In this document: positions 37,748 through 48,406 of the stretch, piece after piece | Layout of the letters: each line of letters starts with the position of its first letter | How positions within the stretch are numbered: position 1 is the stretch's first letter | From: Ligustrum vulgare | Lineage: Eukaryota > Streptophyta > Magnoliopsida > Lamiales > Oleaceae | Assembly (NCBI GenBank): GCA_963555705.1 | Contig: OY743186.1 | Location: 38,179,241 to 38,243,240, forward strand | Length of the DNA: 64,000 nucleotides | Direction: 5' to 3' | Notes under the pieces: model-generated | Databases searched by the model: none | What the model was told of the DNA's origin: nothing | What the model saw: only the letters and a program-made list of their open reading frames with translations | Translations under genes and position numbers: made by a program

Positions 37748-37918
37748 ATCGTTTGATAAAAGAATTTTTTTTGTTTATAAACATATTTATAAACAACACA
37801 ATTTTTTAAATCACTTTTTAACTATACACATTTTCTCTATCAAATTTTTAATCATTACTATTTATCTCAAAATCATAAATAGACATTTATAAATCAAACA
37901 GTGTTTCCAAACAGAGGC
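37748..37918. mobile_element. Tourist-like MITE, reversed member of the common family
   Basis: Left CATCGTTTGATAAAAG, right TTTCCAAACAGAGGCA followed by TTA. Inside it has the reverse complement of the AAAATGTGTAGTTAAAAAGT core (CACTTTTTAACTATACACATTTT). Confidence 0.55.
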
Positions 37919-39002
37919 ATTAAAAGTGTTTTTGACTTGGTCAAAAGAAAATTAGCTTGTCCGCATCTGATCGGCTAGATTTAAAATAGAATTGAAATTA
38001 TTTAGTTGATTTATTTCTGTTTTCTAGGTAAAATGTGTGATTAAAAATTAGAGAGAGAATGTGGATGGTTAAAAAATTATATGAAAAAATTGTGTAAATT
38101 AAATTTTTGGTCTTTTTTGTCTTCTAACCAAATTAATTGCTGCAGCTGAATGTAGCAGTGGGCTTTTTTCTTGGAACAGGTCGATCCGGATCGAGTTCGA
38201 CAAAAAAATAAATCAATTTTGGAACTTATTAGTGGAACCGCTGATCAGGTTCTCAGTTCTTTTTTTAGCACCTAAATTTAATTCGGTTATCAGGTTAGTT
38301 GTTTAATTTTATTTTGTTTTTAGTAAAATATTAAAATATCACTATTCACGTTTTCTTTCTTCCTCCAATTTAGGGTCTTGTTTCCTTCTTTATCTTCAAC
38401 GGATTCCTTCTTCTTCTTAATTTCTTTAATTATTTTTTTAGTTTCTTATAATCAAATCAATTAACACATTACCTATCAATTCCCAAATACCAATTACCAA
38501 ACCACTATCAAATTATTTCTTTAAATACCAAATACCAATTCCTTAATTTCTTTAATTATTTCTTAGTCTATACATGCATGATTTCGGTTTTACTTTTAAT
38601 CTTTGTAGTTTGTAAAGTATGTGCAATATGGCGTGTCACATTTTTTGATATTATGACATTACATGTTACATTAAAAGTGTAAGCAGCTTCCATTCTTTGT
38701 CACGGGCAACTTCTAATTTTTAATACTAAAGAATATTTTATTTTTGTATAAAAAAATATAGACATTTTATTTTAACATTTTCGATGTAAAGAACCGAATC
38801 GAAATCAATTGGTTCGATTTGGTTCCATAATCAAATTTGGAATCAATTGTTCCATTACTAAAAATTCCCATTGGTAACAATTTTCAAATTGATTAGAGTG
38901 TGATTTCGAATAAGTTCTTTTCAATAAGAAAACTCTGGATCTCAATCAATGGAAAGTCTAGTATGATCTTGATCAAGATTTTATGAATAAAGATGTAGAT
39001 TA
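37919..39002. other. Repeat-derived stretch with GGTTC motifs
   Basis: A fragment of the common MITE core lies at 38025-38100. 38170-38870 has opposed GGAACAGGTCGATCC / AACCGAATCGAAATCAATTGG motifs like those near the ends of the hAT elements at 8.0 and 42.3 kb. It is probably a decayed relative; ends not found. Confidence 0.35.
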
Positions 39003-39224
39003 TTAAGCTAGAACCAGAAACACATGGCCTCTTGAATCAACCCGTGGGAAACCCTTGTGGACCTGTGGTTGCTCTTGCTCTTTTTCTTGGCTTCCAAGCC
39101 AAGGTTTGGTGGAAATGCCAAGTGACTCAAACCAAAATAATAATTCTGCTGCCCGAGAATATGACTCTACCAAATTCTCAAGCAAATTTCCACTTTTACT
39201 GCTCTTGCTTGCCGCCTGTCTTGG
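39003..39224 (-). CDS. Unrecognised possible terminal exon
   Basis: A 222-nt minus-strand frame preceded by an acceptor-like ...CCAAGACAG and closed by a stop at 39003. It reads as ordinary protein (NLLENLVESYSRAAELLFWF, then GISTKPWLGSQEKEQEQPQV) and is less AT-rich than its surroundings. I do not recognise it, and I see no upstream exon; a MITE-like piece begins at 39262. It may be a captured or relic exon. Confidence 0.2.
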   Translation of the reverse strand, partial: PRQAASKSSKSGNLLENLVESYSRAAELLFWFESLGISTKPWLGSQEKEQEQPQVHKGFPRVDSRGHVFLVLA

Positions 39225-39918
39225 AAATTTAAGTACATGAAAATGTGAAATTGCTCCTTTACTCAACGCGAGCAACATTTATATTGTCCACCTTTCAATG
39301 ATGGTGTACCAATTGTCCGATGTTGTTCATTTGATACACCCTCATTGGAAGATGGGCAACATAATGTTGCTTACTTCGGACAACGGAGCGGTCTTGATTA
39401 AGTACAACTCCCCATATTAGGAAGTTAATTCCATGAACCACTTGTTCAGAAAAAAAAAAATTGAAGTGACATTAAAAATATGCCGGTGACTATTTGACAA
39501 GATTTTCATCACTTGTAGAAAAAAATTTCTGGGGTAGTTTTCATCAGTTTAATTTCATTAATAAAGTTGATTTCTTCACGATTAAACTGCAATTTTCCTC
39601 TACAGGGTGAGTTTCATGTAATATTCTGCATCTGGATCCTCGCCCTAGTTATAGGTGTTGAGCTTGTGCGATGAAGGGAAGGAGTTTATAACTCCAAAAT
39701 ATTTCTCTCGATAATTTCAAACAAACTATAGTGGGTTTGGTATCTTGTTTATATACAATTCATTTCTTTAAATTACTTTTTAATCACATTTTTCATGTCA
39801 CTTTTCAAACACATATTTTGTCTCAAAAATATCGAAATCTTTTATCAAACAGGGGCAAGGACCGCAAGGTGTTGAGCTCCTAGTGGGATTCAAAATAATA
39901 TGGTTATAGACTCAGAGC
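39225..39918. other. Gene-free stretch
   Basis: Short element at about 39262-39400 (AATTGTCCGATG, GATGGGCAACATAATGTTGC) related to 12.6 and 33.0 kb; MITE core in reverse at about 39740-39855 (CACTTTTCAAACACATATTT, ending TCAAACAGGGGC). No gene. Confidence 0.4.
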
Positions 39919-40508
39919 CAGGGACGGACCCACATAGGGACCCGTCAAGGCACGTGTCCCGGTACAAATTCGACCTTTTTAAAAATCAGTTGATTCTTAA
40001 ACATAGTCATTACCTAATTTCTTAAAATTATATTGGATTATTTGAGATTTTAAGGTTAATATGTGTTTACAATTATTTATTTGTTTGTTTGTATCAGTTT
40101 TTGAAAAATATTTTAAGTGTAAATTTACGTTTTCTTCTGATAAGTAAAATAATGAAAATAAAGTTAGAAATGAAAGGGTTAAGGAACTTGATGAAGAAAC
40201 TAATGTTGAAATTGAAAATATGTCTCAACGTCGAGGATAACGTGGGAGACGTTAGGAGTGACTCTCTTGAAGTTGATGTAGCAAATATTGAGAAAGATGT
40301 GTACTTAATATTAACAATGATGCAATTATGGAATGTTATCAAAGTATAAAAACGCGTACAAAATAATTGTAATAAAATTTCAAGTACTTTTTCATTTTTC
40401 GATCTTCTTCCTAAAAAAAAAGATTCTGGGGGCACCGAACCCCTGTACAAGCCGTCGAAAAAAACACAAATCGTGCCCCACCATTACGAAAAAATCTCCG
40501 TCCGCATT
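39919..40508 (+). mobile_element. Deleted hAT element, second copy
   Basis: Starts CAGGGACGGACCCACATAGG and ends near CTCCGTCCGC. Colinear with the copy at 21019-21581, including TTTTCTTCTGATAAG, ATGTCTCAACGTCGAG and CAAGTACTTTTTCATTTTTC. It retains only the two termini of a TTF/MYM-type hAT transposase, with frameshifts. I found no clear flanking duplication. Confidence 0.6.
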
Positions 40509-40649
40509 TTTTGCAATCTTCTACGTAACATAATGAGTTTCTCTTCATCAGCCATGCTTTTTGTACAATGGGGGTGAGTTGACAACCCCTTCACATGGGG
40601 TTGTGGGGCCCCTCAAAAGTGGGCCACCCTCATTGTACAGGAAGATTAA

Positions 40650-41063
40650 GGGGCCGTTCTCTTTGTATTTCGATTTGGAATTTGAGTTTTGGATTTTGTT
40701 TTGAATTTTGGATTTTGGTTGTTTGTTTTGGGATTGCTGAAAACATGTTCTCTTTGTGATTTTGAAAAACTGTTTTCAAAAATAGAAAACTGAAAAATGT
40801 GTTTACTTTGTAATTTTTTGATATATTTATTTTGTGATATTTTATATGTAAAAAATGATTGATTTGTTGAATTACATTAATTTTAATGTTAATAAATCAG
40901 TTAGTTCTCTATGTCAATAAATTCATCATTAATATTGTTTCAACTAAACAAAAATTTAACCACATACCAATAAAATCTTAACATGGATCTATATATAATG
41001 GTAAAATAATATAAGAACTTCAAGTGAAGGAAGTGTCTCACATTTACAAAAATTAAAAATTAA

Positions 41064-41102
<39 letters not shown>

Positions 41103-41756
41103 TTACAAAAAGAAAAAAAAATCTTAACATGAATCTATATAATAGCAAAATAATATAAGAATTTCAAATGAATGAAGTGTCTTACTTTTACAAAAAATAA
41201 AAATAAAAATAAAAAATTTACAAGAAAAAAAACTTAACATTGATCTATATATATAATGACAAAATAATATAAAAACTTCAAGTGAAGGAAGTGTCTCACT
41301 TTTACAAAAAGTAAAAGTAAAAATAAAAATAATTTACAAAAAAAAAAAATTTAACATGGATCTATATATAATGACAAAATAATATAAGAACTTCAAGTGA
41401 AGGAAGTGTTTCACATAAAAAAATAATAATAATAATAATAAAAAATAAAAAAATTACAAAAAAAATAAAAAAATCTTAACATGGATCTATATATAATGAC
41501 AAAATAATATAAGAATTTCAAGTGAAGGAAGTATTTCACATTTACAAAAAAAAAATCCAAAACGCGCGTTTTGGTCGTTTTGGACTTTTTAATACAAAAT
41601 ATCCAAAGCGAAAAAAAATCGTTTTGAGTTTCCTTTGTATTTTTTTTTTGTGTTTTGGAAAACGCGTTTCTGAAAATGGACAAAGTGAACGCGTTTTCGA
41701 TATTTCCAAAAATCGAAAACTCAAAACGGGCTCAAAACAGCAAAGAGAACGGGGCC
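40650..41756. mobile_element. Tourist-like element with internal tandem repeat
   Basis: Inverted ends GGGGCCGTTCTCTTTG and CAAAGAGAACGGGGCC, with TAA at 40647-40649 and 41757-41759. Inside, about 40975-41560, five tandem units of 112-143 bp each start CTTAACATGGATCTATATA and include ACTTCAAGTGAAGGAAGTGT. No transposase. Confidence 0.75.
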
Positions 41757-41921
41757 TAATTCTCACTTCGATTAGCGTCATCATGATTATCTTCTTTGAA
41801 ATGTATTTCGCAAAACTTTCATTATTTCTACTTGTGATTGGTTTAAGTGTGTTTTTTACATTCATGATTATTGTTATTCACCATTCCGCGTTTAATTTTA
41901 CAAATAATTTTCATTGACTAA

Positions 41922-43254
41922 GAGCATCTCTAACAATTTTTTTATATTTAAAGAGCATATCCTACCTAATAAAGAATGTTTTTAAATTTAAAGAGTGAAA
42001 TTTTTTACAGACTCTTTATTTTTAACTCTTTATTTTATTTTTCATAAAAATATTTATTGTCTTTCTTCATTTTTAGTTAATATTTATTTTTTAAAAGTTA
42101 ATGACCAATGATATCAAATATGTAATAAAGAAAGTGTAGGAGATTTGAAAATTGGAACTTTCAAATGCATTTAATAATAGAGAGTGAGTTTAACTCTCCA
42201 ACTCTCTAATTAAAATGTTAAAATAGAGAGTCTATCGGAGTAAAATTTGAAGTGTTGACTCTAGGGATGGACGTGGTTCAATTTGATTCTAATTCCAGAA
42301 AAACCAAACTAAACCATAAACCGATAATTTTTTATTGGTGGAACCAATTGGTTTTTTTAAAGATAAATATATGAAACCAAATCGGAACCAAACCGCTCGA
42401 TTATGTTTTGGTCTGGTCTGATTTGGTTCTGGAACCATTACTTGAATTTTTAAATAATAAATGCAAATTAAAACGTGTTTATATCTGCTTCTTCATTAGA
42501 AATCATCTACATCAATACTAAATAGAAAATGAAATTTTTAGTTAACAAAATAAAAAATTAGAAAAAGTAACATGTTATTCCAAGTCAAATAAGAAGAAAC
42601 TCGCATAAAGGAAGCTCGTCAACCCATTGAAACTTAGAGAATCGATCATAAAGACCGTTTAGACTTATAGTTACAGGTTACAATGAAGTTCTAAGTCTCA
42701 TTCTACCGTAGTGCCGTGTGAGTTAGAGATGAATTTGCAACTTGAGTTTGGGTTAACTCTTGAGAATTGATGAATTGAGCCGAGATTTATATATACATAA
42801 ATTTAAAAAAAAAAAAACAAAAAACAAAAAAACATCTATACCGTTGATGATGACTAAAGAGTGCAACGATTGCTGTGTTATAGGAATACAAGTAAAGTCG
42901 TGTGAATGCGTGTCTATAATTGAAAAGAAGAAAAATGAATTAAAATTAAAATTAAGATTTATGATTTTAAATCTTTGTCTAATAGGAAATGAGAAAATGT
43001 ACGATAAATAATATTTTTGTACGTTTCACATTTATAATTTCAAATTTGAATATTTTGGTGAGATGAATATTGATTAATTTTTAACCAAATGATTCTTGAT
43101 TCTAAGAACCAAACAATTATTTTTTTTATGTAGAACCGAACCAAATCGCTTGGTTTGGTTCGATTCTGGTCTGATTCGATTATTTTATCCACCCCTAATT
43201 TGACTCTCCAAAATAAAGAGCATCTTAAATTTAAAAAGTTTATTGGAAATGCTC
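41922..43254. mobile_element. Tourist-like MITE split by a nested hAT
   Basis: Ends GAGCATCTCTAACAA and TTGGAAATGCTC, with TAA at 41919-41921 and 43255-43257. GAGCATCTCCAAC-type ends are a common plant Tourist-like group. The reading is interrupted at 42261 by an hAT element and resumes at 43199. Confidence 0.72.
42262..43198. mobile_element. Nested non-autonomous hAT element
   Basis: Ends TAGGGATGGAC and ATCCACCCCTAA. Flanks GTTGACTC (42254-42261) and TTTGACTC (43199-43206) match 7 of 8. Subterminal ACCAAACT/GGTTTGGTTC motifs are like the 8016-8803 element. A frame at 42760-43011 is not recognisable. Confidence 0.65.
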
Positions 43255-43257
43255 TAA

Positions 43258-43887
43258 GATCCTGTTTAGTAAAGCTAGAATTTTCAAAATTTTCCTCAAA
43301 TTCATTTTTAATCATACATTTTTATGAAACCTATCACTTTTCACAATTTTTAATCATTTTCAACAACATTATCACAAAGATTTAAAATTCATTCAAAAAC
43401 TCGTACACCAAACAGACTCTAAGTTTATTCTGATTTTAATTTTTATCTACTTCTTAACCTTATAATTCATAAATTTTTGTAAAGCTACTAGAAATTTAAT
43501 TTCTAATTACACCAAACAGTGGCTTAAATTGGTTAACTTTGGGCTTGATTCATATGTTAGCGTATAAGATTATTGGTTAGTTAAAAATGTGTAGCAAATT
43601 TAAATTCACAATGGACCAATTTTTTAATATAAAATGGATTAAAATTTGGTCAAGTAACTTTACGAGGATTAGAATGCAATTTTCCATTTCAAAAAAAAAA
43701 AAAAAATGCAATTTTCTTCTCAGAAGAAAGAACATTACAAAATACTCGGAAGAGAGGTGCTATTTGTACAGCCCCACCCCCTCCCCTCTACAGTCAGGCC
43801 CTCTGTACAAGGGGAAGGGGCTTTGCCCTACACGGAATCATGTATATGAACTCTTAAGAAGACCAACACACAAAGAAATTACTATTA
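43258..43887. other. Gene-free stretch with MITE debris
   Basis: About 43260-43425 runs from ATCCTGTTTAGTAAAG to CACCAAACAGACTC, an imperfect inverted pair. Then AT-rich DNA with an A run at 43691-43706. Confidence 0.4.
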
Positions 43888-44054
43888 GCATCCGTTTGGT
43901 AAAAAAATCTATTTTAACATATTTATAAATAACACAATTTTCCAAAACACTTTTTAACCACACATTTTCTCTCTCCAATTTTCAATCATTACTTTTTACC
44001 TCAAAATCATAAATAAACAAATTTATAAGTCAAACAGTATTACCAAACAAAAGC
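43888..44054. mobile_element. Tourist-like MITE, reversed member
   Basis: Ends GCATCCGTTTGGTAA and TTACCAAACAAAAGC, flanked by TTA and TAA. Reverse complement of the common core in the middle. Confidence 0.6.
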
Positions 44055-44834
44055 TAATCAAAATACATATTTTCGAAACTTCGCAAAATTATTAATTATA
44101 GCTGTTTTTGCTATAAAATTCAGTACAAGCTTCAACTGTTTATTGCTATTCATTTTTTTTATATATAAAATAAATTAGTGTTCAATCTACTTAAAAGTAG
44201 TGTGATAAATGGGCATAGCCGCTCTCATGTGAGCATGCCTCACCGCGCATTAGCACGCCTAGGCATGCACGTCTGGATGGACATCTTTATTTCGATTTTA
44301 TCGTTTTAAACCATAAAGCATCTAATACTCATTCTAATAAATTATCAATCTTCACTTCACTTAATCAAGAAAATAGTTTGAAGGGTCGAAAAGGTTACTA
44401 CAGTTGATGAAAAAATCATGAACCAGAGAAACACATAACTGTTAAAAAATGAGCATTTAAATAAAGTGGAAGAAAAACTCCCACAAGCAGCTTGAAGTAA
44501 AACAACAACCTATATTGTTTGAAATGAATAATAAATATAAATAAATAATACAACATGCTTCCTTGAAGGCGAATTAAAAATAAAGGACTCACAACAAAAT
44601 CCAGAAGGAATAATGAAATATTATAACCAAGATTATACTATTTCAGCAAAAAAGTACACAGTAGCACATAACAAACTATAATGCAGTATTAGACGTACAG
44701 GATACCTGGGGTTGTGACTTGAAAGACAGAATGTTATGTCCATGAGAGGAAACCATATCAATATCCTAAGAATCGTCTCAGAAAACTGAGACACGCGAAA
44801 TGGAAGATATCCATCCAGATATTATACTTTTCTC
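44055..44834. other. 3' flank of AXS
   Basis: The right-hand part, from about 44450, should be AXS 3' UTR and flank. No further gene. Confidence 0.45.
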
Positions 44835-47800
44835 TTAACTTGCAACCGGCTTAGAAATGGCCTTCTTGATAGCTTCAGCATATGTCCTGTGTTGGTATGT
44901 AAGAGTGGATTCAAGCAGATCCCAAAGTGATGTCTTTGGATTCCATCCTGACAACCAGACATCAAATCGTACCGTAAGAATATAGCCAAAACTCGAGAAC
45001 AATAATGTGTTCCAACTAAACAGATTATTACCCAGTTGTCTGTTAATTATTGTCATGTCTGGAATTCTCTTGTCACTGTCATCATATCCTTCACCATAAA
45101 ACTCTTTAGAGCTTACATCAATGGTAGGTATATCTAGTGGAGGCTCCGCACTAACCTTCGAGTAAACCTGCAAGCACGCACCCAGAAAGGAAGGTCGGGA
45201 AATTTATTGCCAACTAGATAATATCAAAGGATGGAAAAGAAAATATTAACAGGTGAACATCAACGGTTCAAAGAATTAATAAAGGTATTACCTCAGTCAT
45301 CATTTCGGCAAGCTGCCTGACAGTAACTTCGTTGTTAGGGTTGCCAACATTGAATATGTGACCATTGGCCCTGTCTGGATTTTCCTGTATAAAACCACAC
45401 CACTCCGCTTAGCTACTACCAAAACAGATCAACATCAAGCAGTAGTATGAGGGAATGAAATTAACATACAATCATCAAAAGAACAGCTTCGATGGCATCC
45501 TTGATATAAACAAAGGTTCTTTGTGATTGGCCACCATCCACAAGCTTGAGCGGTTCATGCCTTAGAAGATTCTGAATAGAGAGAAGAAAACAACATTAAG
45601 AAACAAGACACAGTCAGAAATAATTGGACATGGAATTCAATCTGCACAAGAAAAACAATCTTACATTGCTAAAGCATGCTAGAACTCTAGGAACTCCCTC
45701 ACTGGGACCATCAATTCCAGGTATGAAATCCATTCTGGGACCAATCCAGTTGAAGGGTCTCACAATTGTAAATTCAAGACCATTCTCAGCACCCTCAGCT
45801 GTAGAACAAGGTAAATGAGAAAATGTTAATGCAAATATCAATCATAAGACATAAAGATCAAATATATTTAAATCGCTCACCATAGATCAACCTTTCAATC
45901 AACTGCTTTGCACATGCATAGGACCACCTCTGCTTTTCAATTGGGCCAAAAATGCAAGGGGAAGCATCTTCTTTAAGAACAAAATAAGCAGGATCCTGAT
46001 GCAAGATGACAAATGATTATTCATAGGATTTTCACCAAGCAAAATATATCACACCAAGGAGAACTGAAAATTCAGAGATCTCCTTGGCAGAACTGCAACA
46101 AATAAGGCATGGAATAGTGCAGTGAAATGCTCCAGATAAAAAGCAAGCTTAATCAAAACAAAACAAAAGCAAAGAAATTTAGTGTGAGACTCGTGTACAA
46201 TACTAATAAATTATGAATCAATTTAGCAGCCAAAGATTACAATAATTGTGGACGTAACACTGTTTGGTTTACAAATTGGCTTATTTATGATTTTGAGGTA
46301 AAAACTAGGGGTTGAAAATTTGAGAGAAAATGTGTGTTAAAAAGTGATTTGAAAAATTGTATAGTTAATAAACTAATTTATAAACCGGTTTATTTGGTTT
46401 ACCAAACACTTGCGTAATTATAAATCAAACTAACAGTGCAGAGACCACTAAGAGATCGTTTACAGGAGATCATATTATATTTTGTGGTGCATCAACTTTC
46501 CTGTCACAACAATCTCAATATAGAATATGCAAAAGATTTCTAATAGAATAAAGCCATGTGTACATTTTTTATTGTACGCTTATTACACACTCACTCCGTG
46601 GGATTGATTATTTTAATCCCCTATAAATGGGTCTCGCCCCATCTCGCCCCATGTGAGTGGGATGTACAAAAAGTGTACAAATAAAGATGTAAGCATAGCA
46701 TGATTCTTTTTAATATGTATTAAATAAATTTATCTTTTTAAAGGAGAGATATGGACTTTTAACTCCAGAAATGACAAAGGCTTACCTGCCGTAATGGACT
46801 ATCTTTGGGCAAAAAGCAACCAATGGTTTTCCCATAAACTTCACAAGTGGAGAAGTGTATGAGACGTTTGCTGTTTTCAGAACAGTACTTCACCTAATCA
46901 GAAGAAGGCAACATCACAAACCAACTTCACTTCGCCCAGCAAGTAGAATTACTTGAATCTTTCAATTGACCAACAAATGTGACACTAGGCACTTACCACG
47001 GGGAGAGCATCGATGAAGTTGCTGTAAATTGTGTCAAGGGGACGCGTGTTGTAATCAGCCGGAGTGCAAATTGCAGCAAGATTTACTGTCTACATGGCAA
47101 GAAAAAGTACACGGTTTAATCCAAGTCAAAGTCAGTATTATAAACAATCCATATAATATTTGAAGAAATACAGCTGTAAAGAATATAAAAATTCACCACA
47201 GAACGTCTCAAGAAATCAATGTACAGTGATACTCTCCGACTCTTAATAACACATAAAATTCAGGTTCGAGTAGATCCCAAAAATCCAGCATAGATCCAGA
47301 TGAATTCAGAATTAAATCCAGTACGAGAACGTACTAAAACAACAATCCCAGAAACATTCAAGCATTTTCCTAGAATAGCTCAACGCTACACGAAAACCGA
47401 AAATCGAAAATCGAAAATCGAAATTTCCATAGAAATCGCAATGTGACGAAAGAATAAGTTCCTCAAAGGAAAAAAAGGTCAGATAATTAAATGCTCAGAT
47501 CCGATATTAACCACAATACAAAGCCAAAATGCCACAACAGTAAATGAAAGAAGTGAAGAAATGACAAGGAATCACAGAACGTTACCAGATCTGCTATCTT
47601 GATGAGGCCTTCGAGTCGTGGGTCGTTCTTGATGTTGAGTCGGTGGAACTGGATGCGATCGGCCCAAGGTGGTGAGCCCGAGCTCGAGGGCTCCAACAGG
47701 TGCTTGATCTTGTCATTGTACACATCCACTGCCAGCACCTTGTGTGGGGTCTCCGCCATGAGCTTCTCACAGAGGTGCGAGCCTATGAAACCCCCGGCGC

Positions 47801-47864
47801 CAATCATGCATATCGTAATCTGCTTAATTGGATTCCCGTCCAGATCTACTCTCCCGGTCGCCAT
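44835..47864 (-). CDS. AXS: UDP-D-apiose/UDP-D-xylose synthase (9 exons)
   Basis: Cytosolic NAD-dependent SDR enzyme that decarboxylates UDP-glucuronate to UDP-apiose and UDP-xylose, donors for rhamnogalacturonan II and other apiose glycans. Exons on the minus strand: 47586-47864, 46997-47089, 46786-46893, 45881-45995, 45665-45798, 45470-45571, 45292-45384, 45032-45167, 44835-44947. Sum 1173 nt, 390 aa, one residue or so from known AXS1/AXS2. The Rossmann motif GAGGFIGSH is at 22-30. Cys101 (AAICTPADYN), Cys141-Glu142 (FSTCEVYG) and the YACAK pair Tyr186/Lys190 match residues known to be catalytic in the Arabidopsis enzyme. The start is the first in-frame ATG (MATGRVDLDG). Intron 3 holds two MITEs. 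AXS1 versus AXS2 cannot be decided here. Confidence 0.97.
46258..46414. mobile_element. Tourist-like MITE in AXS intron 3
   Basis: Ends CACTGTTTGGTTTAC and GGTTTACCAAACACTTGCG, with TAA at 46255-46257 and 46415-46417. One of the best-preserved members of the common family, 157 bp. Confidence 0.75.
46555..46690. mobile_element. Hairpin-type MITE in AXS intron 3
   Basis: GTGTACATTTTTTATTGTAC at the left faces GTACAAAAAGTGTAC at the right. The middle repeats CTCGCCCCAT. Second insert in this 790-nt intron. Confidence 0.45.
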
Positions 47865-48043
47865 TTTCCGGTTTGATAATTTCTTGCTCACCGCCTATCT
47901 ACTGAGAATTATAATGGAGAATTGAATAGTGAATAGTGAACGCGTGCGCATGTAATCTCGACTAGAAAACAGGGGAACCGAGTGAAAAAGCTGGACAAAG
48001 GAGAGAGGATAAGTTCTCGGAATCCGTGGCCATACTGCATTTA

Positions 48044-48215
48044 GCCCTTGGTTCTATTATTTGCAAATCCAATTTATTCAATGCTCAATTTTAACCATCT
48101 ATTTTTAATTAAATCTATTATTTTTTATTTTTCAAATATTTTTTAACCACACATCATTCTAAAAATATTATTTCAAACCATAATTTTTCCCAAATAATGG
48201 ATCTCAAACAAGGGC
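48044..48215. mobile_element. Tourist-like MITE upstream of AXS
   Basis: Ends GCCCTTGGTTC and CAAACAAGGGC, with TTA at 48041-48043 and 48216-48218; 172 bp, starting 177 bp before the AXS start codon. It may reach into the AXS promoter. Confidence 0.7.
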
Positions 48216-48218
48216 TTA

Positions 48219-48397
48219 GATTCTGTTTGAATTATAAATTGATTTATTTATGATTTTGATGTAAAAAATAGTGATTTAAAATTGGAAAGAAAAAATGTGT
48301 GTTATTAAAAAATGATTTGAAAATTGTAAAGATCATAATTTGGTTTATAATCTAAAAAAAGCATGTTAACGGAACACATGCTTATTTATTTTGTGGC
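48219..48397. mobile_element. Further common-family MITE
   Basis: Starts GATTCTGTTTGAATTATAAA directly after the previous element and ends near TAATTTGGTTTATAATC; core ATGTGTGTTATTAAAAAATG. Borders approximate. Confidence 0.45.
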
Positions 48398-48406
48398 GTT
48401 GTATCT

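Noticed and set aside
43760..43830. GC-rich stretch with CCCCTCCCCTCTAC / GTACAAGGGGAAGGGG
   Set aside because: Only a short imperfect inverted pair; no duplication or wider structure to support an element.
47865..47891. Upstream extension of AXS by nine residues
   Set aside because: The upstream codon at 47889-47891 is GTG, not ATG; the first ATG (47862-47864) gives the family start.
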